From positions 1-64,000 of the forward strand of contig NZ_MUGW01000029.1 in the NCBI RefSeq assembly GCF_002217285.1: a stretch of DNA of 64,000 nucleotides. The letters run 5' to 3'. Source of the DNA: Flavobacterium hercynium (GTDB taxonomy: Bacteria > Bacteroidota > Bacteroidia > Flavobacteriales > Flavobacteriaceae). Position 1 is the stretch's first letter. Every line of letters begins with the position of its first letter. Position numbers and translations under genes: made by a program. Of the stretch, positions 51,647 to 61,298 are shown one piece after another. The notes under the pieces were generated by a model, which was given only the letters and a program-made list of their open reading frames with translations, did no database searches and was not told the DNA's origin.

Positions 51647-52813
51647 ATGAAAAAAATATTTTTATTACTTACCGCTTCTGTAGCAATTATTTCATGCAGC
51701 AAAGTTAAAGACGGAGAATACCTTATTACAGGAACTGCTACAGGAATTGAAAATGGAAAAACAATTATCCTTCAAGGTCGTGACAAAACTACTCAAATGC
51801 CAATTTCTCTTGATACTGTAAAAGTTGAAAACGGAAAATTTGAAATTAAAGGAAAAGTAACTGAACCAGCTATCCATGCATTACTTGTTCAGGGGGCAAA
51901 CGGACAAATTCCTTTTATCCTTGAAACAGGAGAAATTAAAGTTACAGTTGACAAAGACAGTATACATAAATCTAAAATTTCAGGAACTTACAGCAATGAC
52001 GAGTTTGTGAAATTTAATGATGAGTTAATGAAAACTCAGAAAAAATTATCTTCTTTCCAAAAAAACAATACTGCTAAAATGCAGGCTGCTCAACAATCGC
52101 AAGATACTGCAGTTATCAATGGTTTGATGAAAGAATTTATGGCTATCCAAACAGAAGTTCAGGAAACTTCTAAAAAGCAATATGTTGCTTATGCTGAAAC
52201 GCACCCAAAATCTTTTATTACAGCTTTAATCATTAGAGGAATGTCTGACGATCCATCTGTTGAAGCTAAAAAAATCGAAAGTTTATACAATTCTCTTGAC
52301 GAGTCATTGAAAAACACTAGTACTGGAAAAGAAATTAAATCTAAAATAGGTCAAGCAAAATTACCTGCAGTTGGTGCATCAGCTCCTCCAGTTGGTAGCG
52401 CTCAATGAAGAGCAGATTTTTCTGCCCCAAACCCGGAAGGAAAAGTAGTTTCGCTTAAAGAAAGTTTAGGAAAAGTTACTATCGTAGATTTTTGGGCTTC
52501 ATGGTGCGGACCATGCAGAAAAGAAAATCCGAATGTTGTAGCACTTTATAAAGAGTTACATGCAAAAGGATTAAATATCATTGGCGTTTCTTTAGATAAA
52601 GAAGCGACAAAGTGGAAAGAAGCAATCGCAAAAGATGGTTTGACCTGGACACATGTTTCAAACTTAAAATTTTGGGACGAACCAATCGCTGCTCAATATC
52701 ATGTTGAATCAATTCCTGCAACTTTTATTCTTGATGCATCAGGAAAAGTAGTCGCTCAAGACTTAAGAGGTCCTGAATTAAGAGCTAAAGTTTTAGAACT
52801 TTTAGCGAAATAA
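51647..52813 (+). pseudogene. TlpA-like thioredoxin lipoprotein with in-frame TGA
   Basis: The reading frame runs from the ATG at 51647 to a TAA at 52811 with one internal TGA at 52406. The first 253 residues have a lipoprotein signal (ASVAIISC), a DUF4369-like beta domain (ATGIENGKTIILQGRDK) and a helical linker. After the TGA the same frame continues with RADFSAPNPEGKVVS and a full thioredoxin domain with WASWCGPC and SIPATFILD. No start codon lies in frame after the TGA, so without readthrough the redox domain is lost. All other features are intact, which indicates one recent substitution, a sequence error, or readthrough. Confidence 0.75.
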
Positions 52814-52833
52814 GAACCAAATTCGACAAAAAA

Positions 52834-52864
52834 TAAAAAAATCTCCCTAGTGGAGATTTTTTTA
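52834..52864 (+). terminator. Terminator of the thioredoxin gene
   Basis: AAAATCTCC and GGAGATTTT form a stem with a five-base loop followed by T residues. Confidence 0.85.
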
Positions 52865-52929
52865 TTTTATTCAATACCAATAGGTTAAAAATTATTTCAA
52901 AAAAAACTTAAAATTAAGTGCGATTTTTG

Positions 52930-52960
52930 TTTGTAAACATGAAAAACGTTCCTATATTTG
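52930..52960 (+). promoter_or_regulatory. Promoter of tRNA-Tyr
   Basis: TTTG at 52930-52933, a 19-base spacer and TATATTTG at 52953-52960 exactly match the Bacteroidota housekeeping consensus. Transcription should start about 35 bases before the tRNA. Confidence 0.8.
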
Positions 52961-53000
52961 CAACCGCTTAGAACAACAAAGCGCAACAATACAAAGCTTC

Positions 53001-53084
53001 GGGGAGATACTCAAGCGGCCAACGAGGGCAGACTGTAAATCTGCTGTGTGAACTTCGCAGGTTCGAATCCTGCTCTCCCCACCA
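53001..53084 (+). tRNA. tRNA-Tyr (anticodon GTA)
   Basis: The gene is 84 bases long with an encoded CCA. The acceptor arms GGGGAGA and TCTCCCC pair perfectly. The anticodon stem GCAGA/TCTGC encloses the loop CTGTAAA with anticodon GTA. A long variable arm (class II, as expected for bacterial tRNA-Tyr) precedes the T arm GCAGGTTCGAATCCTGC. A terminator hairpin follows at once. The 3' end of this gene and the terminator are duplicated at 58208-58263 and, diverged, at 61712-61768, so the gene is the anchor of the cassette region downstream. Confidence 0.97.
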
Positions 53085-53120
53085 AAAAAGTCCTAATGAA
53101 AATTAGGACTTTTTTTATGC
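53065..53120 (+). repeat. tRNA-Tyr 3'-end repeat, copy 1 (attachment-site-like)
   Basis: These 56 bases contain the last 20 bases of tRNA-Tyr (from the T arm) and the terminator hairpin AGTCCTAAT/ATTAGGACT. They are identical to 58208-58263; similarity continues for about 17 more bases with three mismatches. Confidence 0.95.
53085..53118 (+). terminator. Terminator of tRNA-Tyr
   Basis: AAAAAAGTCCTAAT and ATTAGGACTTTTTTT form a symmetrical hairpin active in both directions. It is copied with the tRNA end at 58.2 and 61.7 kb. Confidence 0.9.
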
Positions 53121-53399
53121 CATAAATTTAACCATTGCGGAGATTTTTGAGATCATGATAAAAGTTGGGGATTAGGCAAAAAGATTGGTTAATCTAAACA
53201 AGAAGAAATCTATGCTTCTAACTCTTCTTAAATGGCCTGTAAACGCTTTTATTTTGTATTAAAAGATTCAGCCGAAGCATTTGTACTTCTATTATCAAAA
53301 TAGTTTAAGATTGACTGGTAATTAATCATTATAGTATTAAGAAGAATATTAAAATTTTTAAAACCAGATTCTTCAACCTTCTTTTACCAATGCGCTAGT
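53121..53399. other. Gene-free stretch after the tRNA
   Basis: About 280 AT-rich bases with no credible frame. I looked here for an integrase remnant and for the missing left end of the IS6-type element (a GGTTCTGT-type sequence) and saw neither. Confidence 0.6.
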
Positions 53400-54026
53400 T
53401 TAGTCATGGCAATGGTTTTGTTTTCCCAACATGTGCACCACTTCAATTCCTTCCAAGGTTCTTCTTGCAGACGAAAAACTTTTAAAACCCAAACTGTTTT
53501 GTATTCGCCATTTTATAAAACGATGATCCTGCTCAACAATATTATTGAGATATTTAGATTGACGAATATTTATATTTGAAAATGATCGTTTGTTGTAAAC
53601 TCGTATTGCGCTGGTGTTCGAGCAGCTTTTTTCTATATTTATTAAAGCTGGTCTGCAGTTATTATTTATTGCCCTAATTAGAAATGACTGGATACTCATT
53701 CTCTGTCGTCTTCTAGTCAAAAGAAAATCTACTGTTTTACCAGATTTATCCACAGCCCTGTATAAATAACACCAAATACCTTTAACTTTTATGTAGGTTT
53801 CATCCATTCTCCAGCTCACTCCCACTCTGTTCTTTCTTTTTTTCATCTGTGATTCAATAATTGGAGTAAATTTAAATACCCAACGTTGAATCGTAGCATG
53901 ATCAACTGCTATTCCACGCATTTTCATTATTTCCTCAACATCCCTGTAACTCAATGTAAATCTCAATTTGAAATAAACAGCCTGCAAAATAATGGCTTTG
54001 GGATAACAATGACCTTTCGTATTCAT
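53400..54026 (-). pseudogene. IS6-type transposase, probably inactive
   Basis: The 208-residue product belongs to the IS6 (IS26/IS431) family: LSYRDVEEIMKMRGIAVDHA for the N-terminal helices, the first catalytic Asp75 in WRMDETYIKVKGIW, NIVEQDHRFIKWR, and Glu195 in RRTLEGIEVVHM. The second catalytic position, normally Asp in a DKSGSN-like motif, is Glu132 (NIEKSCSN). It is some 25 residues shorter than usual members and the left terminal repeat is missing, while the right one is present at 54070-54081. It is therefore likely to be a remnant. IS6 elements can capture neighbouring DNA, which is relevant for the origin of the next gene. Confidence 0.75.
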
Positions 54027-54049
54027 AAAATATATTTCAAAGATTTAAA

Positions 54050-54081
54050 GATAATAGTTATTAAACAGATGCGACAGAACC
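54050..54081. repeat. Right terminal inverted repeat of the IS6-type element
   Basis: On the - strand this begins GGTTCTGTCGCATCTG, which matches the GGTTCTGTTGCA start of IS6-family ends. The corresponding left end is not found. Confidence 0.6.
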
Positions 54082-54108
54082 AGATTTTGTCTTTAACTAG
54101 AACTTCAC

Positions 54109-54340
54109 GCTAAGTTAGCACATCCACTTTTTTTTTGTAGTCATATCTTACAGATTTTAATTATATTCGTAAGGTACAAAATCAAATAATGTGCTACCGA
54201 AGGTTTAGTTCAGCACACGCTACAAGCAATTTGAATATTAGGCTTAATTTGAAATTAGTTTTGTATTTGGATGATTTAGCAAATCCGAATAATGGGCTTA
54301 ATTTAATCCCAAACTGCTTGTAGCGCGGGGACGTTAGCAA
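54109..54340. repeat. attC-like folded sequence before the A-T-AOS gene
   Basis: CGCTACAAGCAATTTG (54218-54233) pairs with CAAACTGCTTGTAGCG (54310-54325) with one mismatch in 16. Between the arms lie a direct repeat GGCTTAATTT (54241, 54295) and a small hairpin around GGATGATTTAGCAAATCC. GTTAGCAA follows the right arm at 54333, and another GTTAGCAC stands at 54114 in the palindrome GCTAAGTTAGC. The layout recalls integron attC sites (paired arms plus a GTTRRRY-like end), but a matching 5' end was not found. Confidence 0.4.
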
Positions 54341-54381
54341 TAATTAAAACAAAACTGGTCAATTATAAAAAAGAAGGGAAA

Positions 54382-57300
54382 ATGGATAAATTAAGTAAGT
54401 TATTTAGTGAGTTGTTAACCAATTCTGATAAATTAGAGCGTTTTAATTCAGGCTCGAGCACGGGCGAAATTGCTAGCAATAAACAGAGCATGTTGAACGA
54501 ATTGGGAGTGAAGCATGCGGAAGAGATAATTGGGATGGCTACCCAGAATTTGCAAAAAATAATGGAGAAAGAGCTGGCTCAAAAAACCGATGATGATTTA
54601 GAAACAACAATTTGTGGACTGATTGCGAAGCAAATACTAAAATATCCAGAACGGATAGCAATTATCGATGGCGAGACCAAAATTGACTATAAAGGTCTTA
54701 TGAAACGGGCTAGTGAGGTTGCTGGAGAGCTCAAGAGCCGTGGGATAGAACCAGGCTCGTTAGTCGGGGTGTGTATGAACCGCTCTTGGGAACTGGTAGC
54801 TGCTCTAATTGGTGTGATGCAAGCAGGATGTGCATATGTACCGTTGGATCCCGCATATCCACAAGATCGGGTCCGATATATGTTAGAGCATTCTCATGCT
54901 GTGGCAGCTATCGTGGATAATGATAGCTCTGCCAAGCTATGCAGTGAAGTGCATGAACTATTGTGGATCAATACATTGGGTGATCATACGGATAGCTCGG
55001 TACGACCATCTGCGAACGATTTGGCATATGTCATCTATACCTCGGGTTCAACAGGACGCCCAAAAGGGGTTGCTGTCGAGCACAGAAGTATTGTGTGCTT
55101 GAGTCAGTCAATGCGCACTCTATTCAGTGATGAAGAGCTGAAAGGGGTGTTTGCTGGTGCCTCCGTGTGTTTCGATACTTCGGTGATGGAAATTATGGGC
55201 ACTTTGTCGTTGGGTGGCACAATAATACTAGCGAAAAACGCCCTTGAGCTGACCAAACTTCCTGCAATAGATCAGGTGAGAACATGCGTAATGGTTCCAT
55301 CGTTAATGCAAGCATTGCTCTCTACAGAAAGATTGCCTAAGGGTATACGATGTCTGGTTTTTGGAGGCGAAGCGCTCAAACGCTCACTGGTTGAACAAGT
55401 TTATCAGCAAGAGCCAGGCCTCCGTGTATTAAACGCATATGGTCCTACCGAAGATACCGTTTTTTCGACCATTGCCGAAGTCCCTTCTGGTACCAAGGTT
55501 GTTACGATTGGCAAGTCGGTGCCAAACTCGCGTTCGTATATTTTGGATGATGCTATGCAACCCGTTGCTAATGAGGTAGCTGGGGAATTGTATCTTGCAG
55601 GAAGTAAGCTTGCGCGTGGGTACTTGTACGAGGAAGTGCTTACCAAGGAGCGTTTTATCGAGATGGAACCGAGTGATTTGATTCCAGATAATCGGTTGTA
55701 CAAAACAGGCGATTTGTGCAGTTGGACAGAAAATGGAGAGATCGAATTTCTTGGTCGAATCGACCAACAAGTAAAGGTCAGGGGCTTTCGAATAGAACTT
55801 GAAGAAATTGAATCGACACTTGAATCGATGCAAGGTGTGGACGCCGCGGCAGCTGCAGCTGTTGAAGGAGGTATTGGTCAGAAGATACTAGCGGTTTATA
55901 TTGTCGCTCGGGATAAAACGGTAACAGAGGCTAGAGTCAAATCCTATTTATCAGAACGACTACCAAATTATATGGTTCCTCAAGTTGTGAAACACCTAAA
56001 GGCACTGCCTCTTTTACCCAATGACAAACTTGATCGCAAGAAACTCCTGAGCCTGGAAGAGGAGGTGTGTTTTGAAAAAGGTGCAGTTGCATTAAGCCTA
56101 GGTGCTGATCCAGTCAATAGTACCAGCAGTTTCATACAACGTTTGGTAGGTTCAAAAAATGAAAAACAAGCAGCGATACTGTCGATTATTCAGAGCGAGG
56201 TAGCTTCTCTCCTTAAATTATGTAATTCAGCTGACGTATTGCCAGACCGTTCATTCGATGGTCTTGGCCTCGACTCCCTAAGTACATTGGAGTTCAGTAG
56301 TCGACTCACCAAATTATTGGGTCAAAAGTTGCCAGCTCATGCGATATTTGAACATCCTACCCCAAATGCTCTGGTCAGTTATATTATCAATACGATGGGA
56401 AGTGGCTCCGATAACCGCTCAGCAGATAAGCTACCTACTGTGGCAACCGATACCCTTGCTAGCTTCCAAACACATATTCAGTCCAGCCATCCGACATTTC
56501 AGGCTGCTAAAGCGCCCTCATGGAACGTCACCGATAAGAGCAAGCTGGTTCAAGAAGTTTTGCGCATGGTGAACGACAATCGTAGAAACCCCTATAGTAA
56601 GGTATTGCGAACGGGAAGTGCCACCAGGGGCATCGTTGGCGATGCCTACAATGATGAAGAACAAGAAGCAGTTATATGGACGACCAACCTGTATCTTGGC
56701 TTGAACCGTGACCAGAATGTCATTGAGGAAGCGTCCATCGCCTTATCGCGTTTTGGGACCGGAATGGGTACCTCTGCCGCAGCCTCAGGTATGACCAATC
56801 AACACCTGGAGTTCGAAACAGAGTTTGCTGATTTAGTAGGAAAGCCCAGCGCTTGTCTGTTTCCGACAGGTTATACAGCCAATGTTGGAGCGATTGCAGG
56901 GCTTCTAGGGAAAAACGATGTTATCGTTATCGATCAGCTCTGTCACGCATCAATTGTTGATGGCGCTCGTCTATCCGGTGCAACTATTAGAACGTTCCAA
57001 CACAACAATGCATCTGACCTGATAACTGTCCTTGAGTCGGAAGTGTCACCCTATCGTACTATTCTGGTGGTTCTAGAAGGCGTGTATAGCATGGGCGAAG
57101 GCGCTGCACCGGTTGCAGAAATAGTGCACACGGCAAAAAAATATAATGCACTCGTTCTAGTGGACGAAGCGCATTCTTTTGGCTTTTACGGTGAAGGTGG
57201 GGCAGGCATTTGTGCCGCTCAAGGCGTTACTAAAGACGTGGATTTCATCATGACAACACTCAGCAAAGCGTTAGGTAGTATTGGCGGAGTTGTTGCAGCT

Positions 57301-58137
57301 AGCCAGGAGCACATTGACCTTTTGAAGTCGTCTTCCAGAGCCTACATTTTTCAGGCTTCCATTAGCCCAGCAGATATGGCAGCAGCACTCACTGCATTAA
57401 GACGCCTCCGTTCCGATGACGCATTGCGTGAGCGACTGTGGAATACGACTCGTTACATGCGTCAGCGATTCGAAGATGCAGGGTATGATCTAGGAACTGG
57501 AGACGGACCTATCGTCACTCCTCATTTTAGCGATAAGGATAAACTTTTCGCTATAGTACAGGGCTTATTTAAGCGTGGCGTTCAAACATCGGCAGTGACC
57601 TATCCAATTGTGGAAAGCGGAAGAGGCCGCTTAAGGCTCATTTGCTCAGCCGCTCATACAAAAGAGGACGTGGACAGGACGTTGGAAGCTCTCATAGAAG
57701 CAGAACGTGAAGTAGATGAACAACTCAAGGTAACACTTGATGAAACAAGGGACTCAAACATAACGCACTCTGATATCGAGGTCTGGGCCAATGCATTCTC
57801 TTCTTACTTGAAAGAATCGATAGCTGAAGTTTCAGCTCTAACCCCAAACCTCACTATATCTGTTAGTGCTTCTGAACAGTCTGAGCCAATTACAATTATG
57901 TTTAAGGACGGAGACGTGACTTTGAAAGCTCATAAGATTTTCGATTTACCTTCCTGTTCGTTGCTTCTTACTGAGAGGGCTGCATTTTCCGCTTTGCAGT
58001 CATCTGATGTACAAGGATTACTTCATAGCATTTGTAAAGGGACCTGTGTACTAAACGGACAAGTAGAGGTATTTATATGGCTTATTGGGCGAATCGTAGA
58101 TCAGCGACAGGATACACATGCTCATGCTAATTCGTAG
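54382..58137 (+). CDS. NRPS-like A-T-alpha-oxoamine synthase fusion with SCP2-like tail
   Basis: The 1251-residue protein has four parts. Residues 1-80 form a helical start. Residues 85-555 are an adenylation domain ([14 protein letters not shown] near 216, [39 protein letters not shown], catalytic Lys549 in NDKLDRKK). Residues 600-680 are a carrier domain with phosphopantetheine Ser632 in [10 protein letters not shown]. Residues 745-1140 are a PLP-dependent alpha-oxoamine synthase ([31 protein letters not shown] Lys962 in TLSKALGS). The last 100 residues resemble an SCP2 domain. The enzyme should activate an acid, hold it on its carrier and condense it with an amino acid to an aminoketone. 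Codon use is GC-richer than all neighbours, a sign of transfer. Confidence 0.88.
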   Translation: MDKLSKLFSELLTNSDKLERFNSGSSTGEIASNKQSMLNELGVKHAEEIIGMATQNLQKIMEKELAQKTDDDLETTICGLIAKQILKYPERIAIIDGETKIDYKGLMKRASEVAGELKSRGIEPGSLVGVCMNRSWELVAALIGVMQAGCAYVPLDPAYPQDRVRYMLEHSHAVAAIVDNDSSAKLCSEVHELLWINTLGDHTDSSVRPSANDLAYVIYTSGSTGRPKGVAVEHRSIVCLSQSMRTLFSDEELKGVFAGASVCFDTSVMEIMGTLSLGGTIILAKNALELTKLPAIDQVRTCVMVPSLMQALLSTERLPKGIRCLVFGGEALKRSLVEQVYQQEPGLRVLNAYGPTEDTVFSTIAEVPSGTKVVTIGKSVPNSRSYILDDAMQPVANEVAGELYLAGSKLARGYLYEEVLTKERFIEMEPSDLIPDNRLYKTGDLCSWTENGEIEFLGRIDQQVKVRGFRIELEEIESTLESMQGVDAAAAAAVEGGIGQKILAVYIVARDKTVTEARVKSYLSERLPNYMVPQVVKHLKALPLLPNDKLDRKKLLSLEEEVCFEKGAVALSLGADPVNSTSSFIQRLVGSKNEKQAAILSIIQSEVASLLKLCNSADVLPDRSFDGLGLDSLSTLEFSSRLTKLLGQKLPAHAIFEHPTPNALVSYIINTMGSGSDNRSADKLPTVATDTLASFQTHIQSSHPTFQAAKAPSWNVTDKSKLVQEVLRMVNDNRRNPYSKVLRTGSATRGIVGDAYNDEEQEAVIWTTNLYLGLNRDQNVIEEASIALSRFGTGMGTSAAASGMTNQHLEFETEFADLVGKPSACLFPTGYTANVGAIAGLLGKNDVIVIDQLCHASIVDGARLSGATIRTFQHNNASDLITVLESEVSPYRTILVVLEGVYSMGEGAAPVAEIVHTAKKYNALVLVDEAHSFGFYGEGGAGICAAQGVTKDVDFIMTTLSKALGSIGGVVAASQEHIDLLKSSSRAYIFQASISPADMAAALTALRRLRSDDALRERLWNTTRYMRQRFEDAGYDLGTGDGPIVTPHFSDKDKLFAIVQGLFKRGVQTSAVTYPIVESGRGRLRLICSAAHTKEDVDRTLEALIEAEREVDEQLKVTLDETRDSNITHSDIEVWANAFSSYLKESIAEVSALTPNLTISVSASEQSEPITIMFKDGDVTLKAHKIFDLPSCSLLLTERAAFSALQSSDVQGLLHSICKGTCVLNGQVEVFIWLIGRIVDQRQDTHAHANS

Positions 58138-58179
58138 CGAAGCAGGTAGGAAGCATTTGTTAATTAAGTTCAAGGTCCG

Positions 58180-58207
58180 CTCTTCCGCAAATTTCGTTGC
58201 GGAAGAG
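58180..58207. repeat. Perfect 11-base hairpin at the cassette border
   Basis: CTCTTCCGCAA and TTGCGGAAGAG pair perfectly around a six-base loop. The last base directly abuts the tRNA-end repeat at 58208, with no base in between. Confidence 0.8.
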
Positions 58208-58263
58208 GAATCCTGCTCTCCCCACCAAAAAAGTCCTAATGAAAATTAGGACTTTTTTTATGC
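58208..58263 (+). repeat. tRNA-Tyr 3'-end repeat, copy 2
   Basis: Identical over 56 bases to 53065-53120. It holds only the last 20 bases of the tRNA, so it is not a tRNA gene. Its hairpin serves as shared terminator for the convergent enzyme genes. Confidence 0.95.
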
Positions 58264-58307
58264 TCTAAATTTAGCCATTGATCCATTTTAAATAAGTATT
58301 GGATCTT

Positions 58308-61298
58308 TTAAAAAACACCCATAAATTTTAAGTAGGGAGTCATAAGTTTTTCATCAAAAACAGGAGGTGTTAAATCAGTATCTTCCAGAAACTGTTTTGT
58401 ATTGGTTCTGTCATAATAATAAGTGTTTTCATAAGCTTCTACTAAAGATTTACCTTCATGAACATCTTCTGTAAAAAGACTAAGCAAAGGATATATAGGA
58501 ACATTGTTATCATATTTCCATCGATTGAGCCATTGGTGATATTCTATCCCTTTTAAATTCATACCGTAATATTCATTCATCTTAGCACAAAAATCCGTTA
58601 GAGATACATCATTTTCAGCCAGGGGGGAAAGATGAAAATTTAAACCTACTGCTTCTTTCTTTTTACTAATGTGCATAATGGCTTTACACATATAATCTAC
58701 TGTTGTCAATTCATCTTTTAAACCCATCACTAGCGGAAATGATTTTAGCTGAATACAGCTTCTTATGAGCGCTCCCCACCACTGATTCATTACAGTTGCA
58801 CCAGAAGTACCGTGACATACCGCAAAACCAAGTCTGAAATTTATAATAGGAAGTCCTTTTGCTTTTGCCTTTTCGGCAATACTTTCCATTACCCATTTGC
58901 TTTTTATATAGCCTAAATCACGTGAAACTGCCGCCATGTTCTGTTCTATTGCATCATCTTCATACATCCATGTTTTCTTGGTAAAAGGCCTTCCCCAGCT
59001 AAAAACACCCATTGAGGATAGCAACACCAGAAATTTTATTTTTGATGTAACAGCCAGATCAATAATATTGTGAAGTCCGTCAATATTCGATTTTTTAATC
59101 AACGGATAAGGCTGGACATAACTAACTGAACTTCCCGAATGATATATAACATCTATTTCGTTTGCAATAAAATGGTAAGCCAGATTTTCTATTCCAAAAC
59201 GATACAAAGATAAGTCTCCTATAATGGCCATAATTCGGCTATCATAACTAACAGACCACGAAAGTTTAAATTTTGCAAAAGTACTTTTAATACGTTCCAG
59301 CCCGTCTGCGGCAGAGGAAGCTCGTACTAAACAATATATTTTTGCAGATGTATGACGCAGAAGTTCTTCTAATAAATGAGACCCGACAAAGCCAGTTACT
59401 CCCGTTAAAAAAATATTCTTTGGATTATTCAATATAGCTGTATCAGGTATTTCATTGATACTAAAATCAATATGCAGTTCTGAATCCTCAATTAGCTCCT
59501 TGATCATTATTTGAGCCTTTGTCTTCTGTGAAATCTCCGTTTCATGCATACGTTTATCAATTTCTTTTACAAAGGCAGAAATAGTGGTAAAAATGTAAAG
59601 TTCCGGTAAAGTGATTTTATTTCTTACAGGTTCCGGAAGAAGAACATGAAGCTGGGCGAGTAATAAAGAATGCCCTCCCAAGTCAAAAAAATCATCTTCA
59701 TCTCTAATATTTTCTATCGAAAGAAGCTCTCTCCAGATATGCTTTACAACTTCATTAAGGTTATCTTCTTTCCATTTCGGAAGCTTACTGTTTTTTACTT
59801 GGTTTTCCGGAATTTCCAAAAGTGCCTTATCTATTTTTCCTGCATGTGTCAAAGGCATTTTATCGACAATAATAATTTTATCAGGAAGCATGTATAAGGG
59901 CATTATCTGCTGTAATTTTGTTTTAATGCTTTGCAAAGATTTTACTTCATCATCATGAATAGCAGCAAGCTGAATAAAGGCAATAAGCATGGGGAGTCCA
60001 TTTTCTTTTTTTTGAACTTTAACAGCCGTTTTTACAATCTGCGGCAATTTTGCCATATTATGTTCAATTTCTGCAAGTTCAATACGGTAGCCCCTAATTT
60101 TAACCTGATCGTCTTTTCTGCCATAAAATTCGAGATTTCCATCGGGCCTTTCCAGCACCATATCTCCACTTTTATAGATAATTTTATTGCCTTTTAATTG
60201 ATCTAAAAACCATTCTGGAGCTTCGATAAAAGCTTTTTTAGTATCGTCTGGCCGGTTTAAATAACCCAATGCTAATTGAGAACCGCCAATATAAAGTTCC
60301 CCAATGATTCCTTTGGTTACAGGTTTCAGATTTTCATCTAAGATTAATAATTTTACATTAGACATAGCAGAACCAATAATTCTTGGATTTGTTTCCTCTT
60401 TAAACTCATAATTGCTTACTGCAACTGTCGCTTCTGTCGGTCCATAACTATTTATTAAACGTATTTTTTTGTACCAGGATTTCACAATGCTTTCACTGCA
60501 GGCTTCACCGCCAATTGCAATAGTCTTTAGATTCCCTATTGGTTTATTTAAAGGAAGTGAAGCCAATACCATTGGAGGCATCAAAGGTACTGTATCAATA
60601 TTATGGGCAGTAATAAATTCTAAAAGCGGTTCGCCGACAATTTTATTATTAGGATATAAGTAAATGGAAGCACCTTTAATAAGAGGTGTCCAGATATCTA
60701 TTACAGCAGCGTCAAAACTAGGAGAAGCGAATTGCAATGTGATACTATCAAAAGACAAATCTAAAACCTCTGCCTGTTCCTGCACAAAATTATAAAATGA
60801 CTGATTTGCTATAACAACTCCTTTTGGTGTTCCCGTGCTTCCTGAAGTATAAATAATGTAAGCTGGATTTTGTGGTAAGATTTCAAGAGTGATATTACCG
60901 GCAGTTATTTTTTTATATCCATCATCCTGAAATAAAAGGTCCAATGCTATACTTTTAATTTCATTGTTACCAAGTTTTTCCAAATATTTATTAGTGGTCA
61001 GCAAGAGATCAATTTTTGAATCTGTAACCATTAGATGCATTCGGATTTGAGGTAATTCGCCATCGATAGGCAGATAGGCAGCTCCTAATTTTAAAATGGC
61101 TAAAAAAGCAATAATACGATCTGCCGACTGCGGAAGACATACTCCTACTTTTCCTTCTTGCTTAATACCCTGAGTTTGTAAATAACGTGCCAACTGATTC
61201 GCTCTTGCATTTAGATCTTTATAAGTGATTTTCTCACCATTATCCACAATAGCTAATTTATAAGGATTGTCATGAGCGATTTTCTCAATTTGCTTCAC
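58308..61298 (-). CDS. NRPS-like A-T-thioester reductase (carboxylic acid reductase type)
   Basis: At least 996 residues. Residues 5-500 are an adenylation domain ([61 protein letters not shown]). Residues 515-585 are a carrier domain with Ser544 in LGGHSLLLAQL. Residues 625-996 are an NAD(P)-dependent thioester reductase (FLTGVTGFVGSHLLEELL, catalytic Tyr797 and Lys801 in YIKSKW). The enzyme should activate an acid, load it, and release it as aldehyde or alcohol. The first usable start in this frame is a GTG at 61298; homology-like sequence continues upstream to an ATG at 61380 followed by 11 A residues, which puts it one base out of frame. Confidence 0.88.
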   Translation of the reverse strand: MKQIEKIAHDNPYKLAIVDNGEKITYKDLNARANQLARYLQTQGIKQEGKVGVCLPQSADRIIAFLAILKLGAAYLPIDGELPQIRMHLMVTDSKIDLLLTTNKYLEKLGNNEIKSIALDLLFQDDGYKKITAGNITLEILPQNPAYIIYTSGSTGTPKGVVIANQSFYNFVQEQAEVLDLSFDSITLQFASPSFDAAVIDIWTPLIKGASIYLYPNNKIVGEPLLEFITAHNIDTVPLMPPMVLASLPLNKPIGNLKTIAIGGEACSESIVKSWYKKIRLINSYGPTEATVAVSNYEFKEETNPRIIGSAMSNVKLLILDENLKPVTKGIIGELYIGGSQLALGYLNRPDDTKKAFIEAPEWFLDQLKGNKIIYKSGDMVLERPDGNLEFYGRKDDQVKIRGYRIELAEIEHNMAKLPQIVKTAVKVQKKENGLPMLIAFIQLAAIHDDEVKSLQSIKTKLQQIMPLYMLPDKIIIVDKMPLTHAGKIDKALLEIPENQVKNSKLPKWKEDNLNEVVKHIWRELLSIENIRDEDDFFDLGGHSLLLAQLHVLLPEPVRNKITLPELYIFTTISAFVKEIDKRMHETEISQKTKAQIMIKELIEDSELHIDFSINEIPDTAILNNPKNIFLTGVTGFVGSHLLEELLRHTSAKIYCLVRASSAADGLERIKSTFAKFKLSWSVSYDSRIMAIIGDLSLYRFGIENLAYHFIANEIDVIYHSGSSVSYVQPYPLIKKSNIDGLHNIIDLAVTSKIKFLVLLSSMGVFSWGRPFTKKTWMYEDDAIEQNMAAVSRDLGYIKSKWVMESIAEKAKAKGLPIINFRLGFAVCHGTSGATVMNQWWGALIRSCIQLKSFPLVMGLKDELTTVDYMCKAIMHISKKKEAVGLNFHLSPLAENDVSLTDFCAKMNEYYGMNLKGIEYHQWLNRWKYDNNVPIYPLLSLFTEDVHEGKSLVEAYENTYYYDRTNTKQFLEDTDLTPPVFDEKLMTPYLKFMGVF

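Larger units (their letters stand above)
53085..58263. mobile_element. Cassette 1 at tRNA-Tyr, bracketed by 56-base direct repeats
   Basis: The interval between the first two tRNA-end repeats (5.1 kb) contains a degenerate IS6-type transposase, an attC-like folded sequence and the A-T-AOS fusion gene. The exact repeat identity and the visibly higher G+C of the main gene indicate recent acquisition. No integrase gene is present. Whether this is a unit that moves by tRNA-targeted recombination or the result of a duplication cannot be decided from the sequence alone. Confidence 0.65.

Noticed and set aside
52406..52408. TGA as selenocysteine codon
   Set aside because: No SECIS-like hairpin is evident just downstream, the thioredoxin motif keeps both cysteines elsewhere, and the residue lies in a linker.
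58208..58227. Additional tRNA genes at 58.2 and 61.7 kb
   Set aside because: Only the last 20 bases of the tRNA are present; there is no D arm, anticodon arm or 5' acceptor strand.
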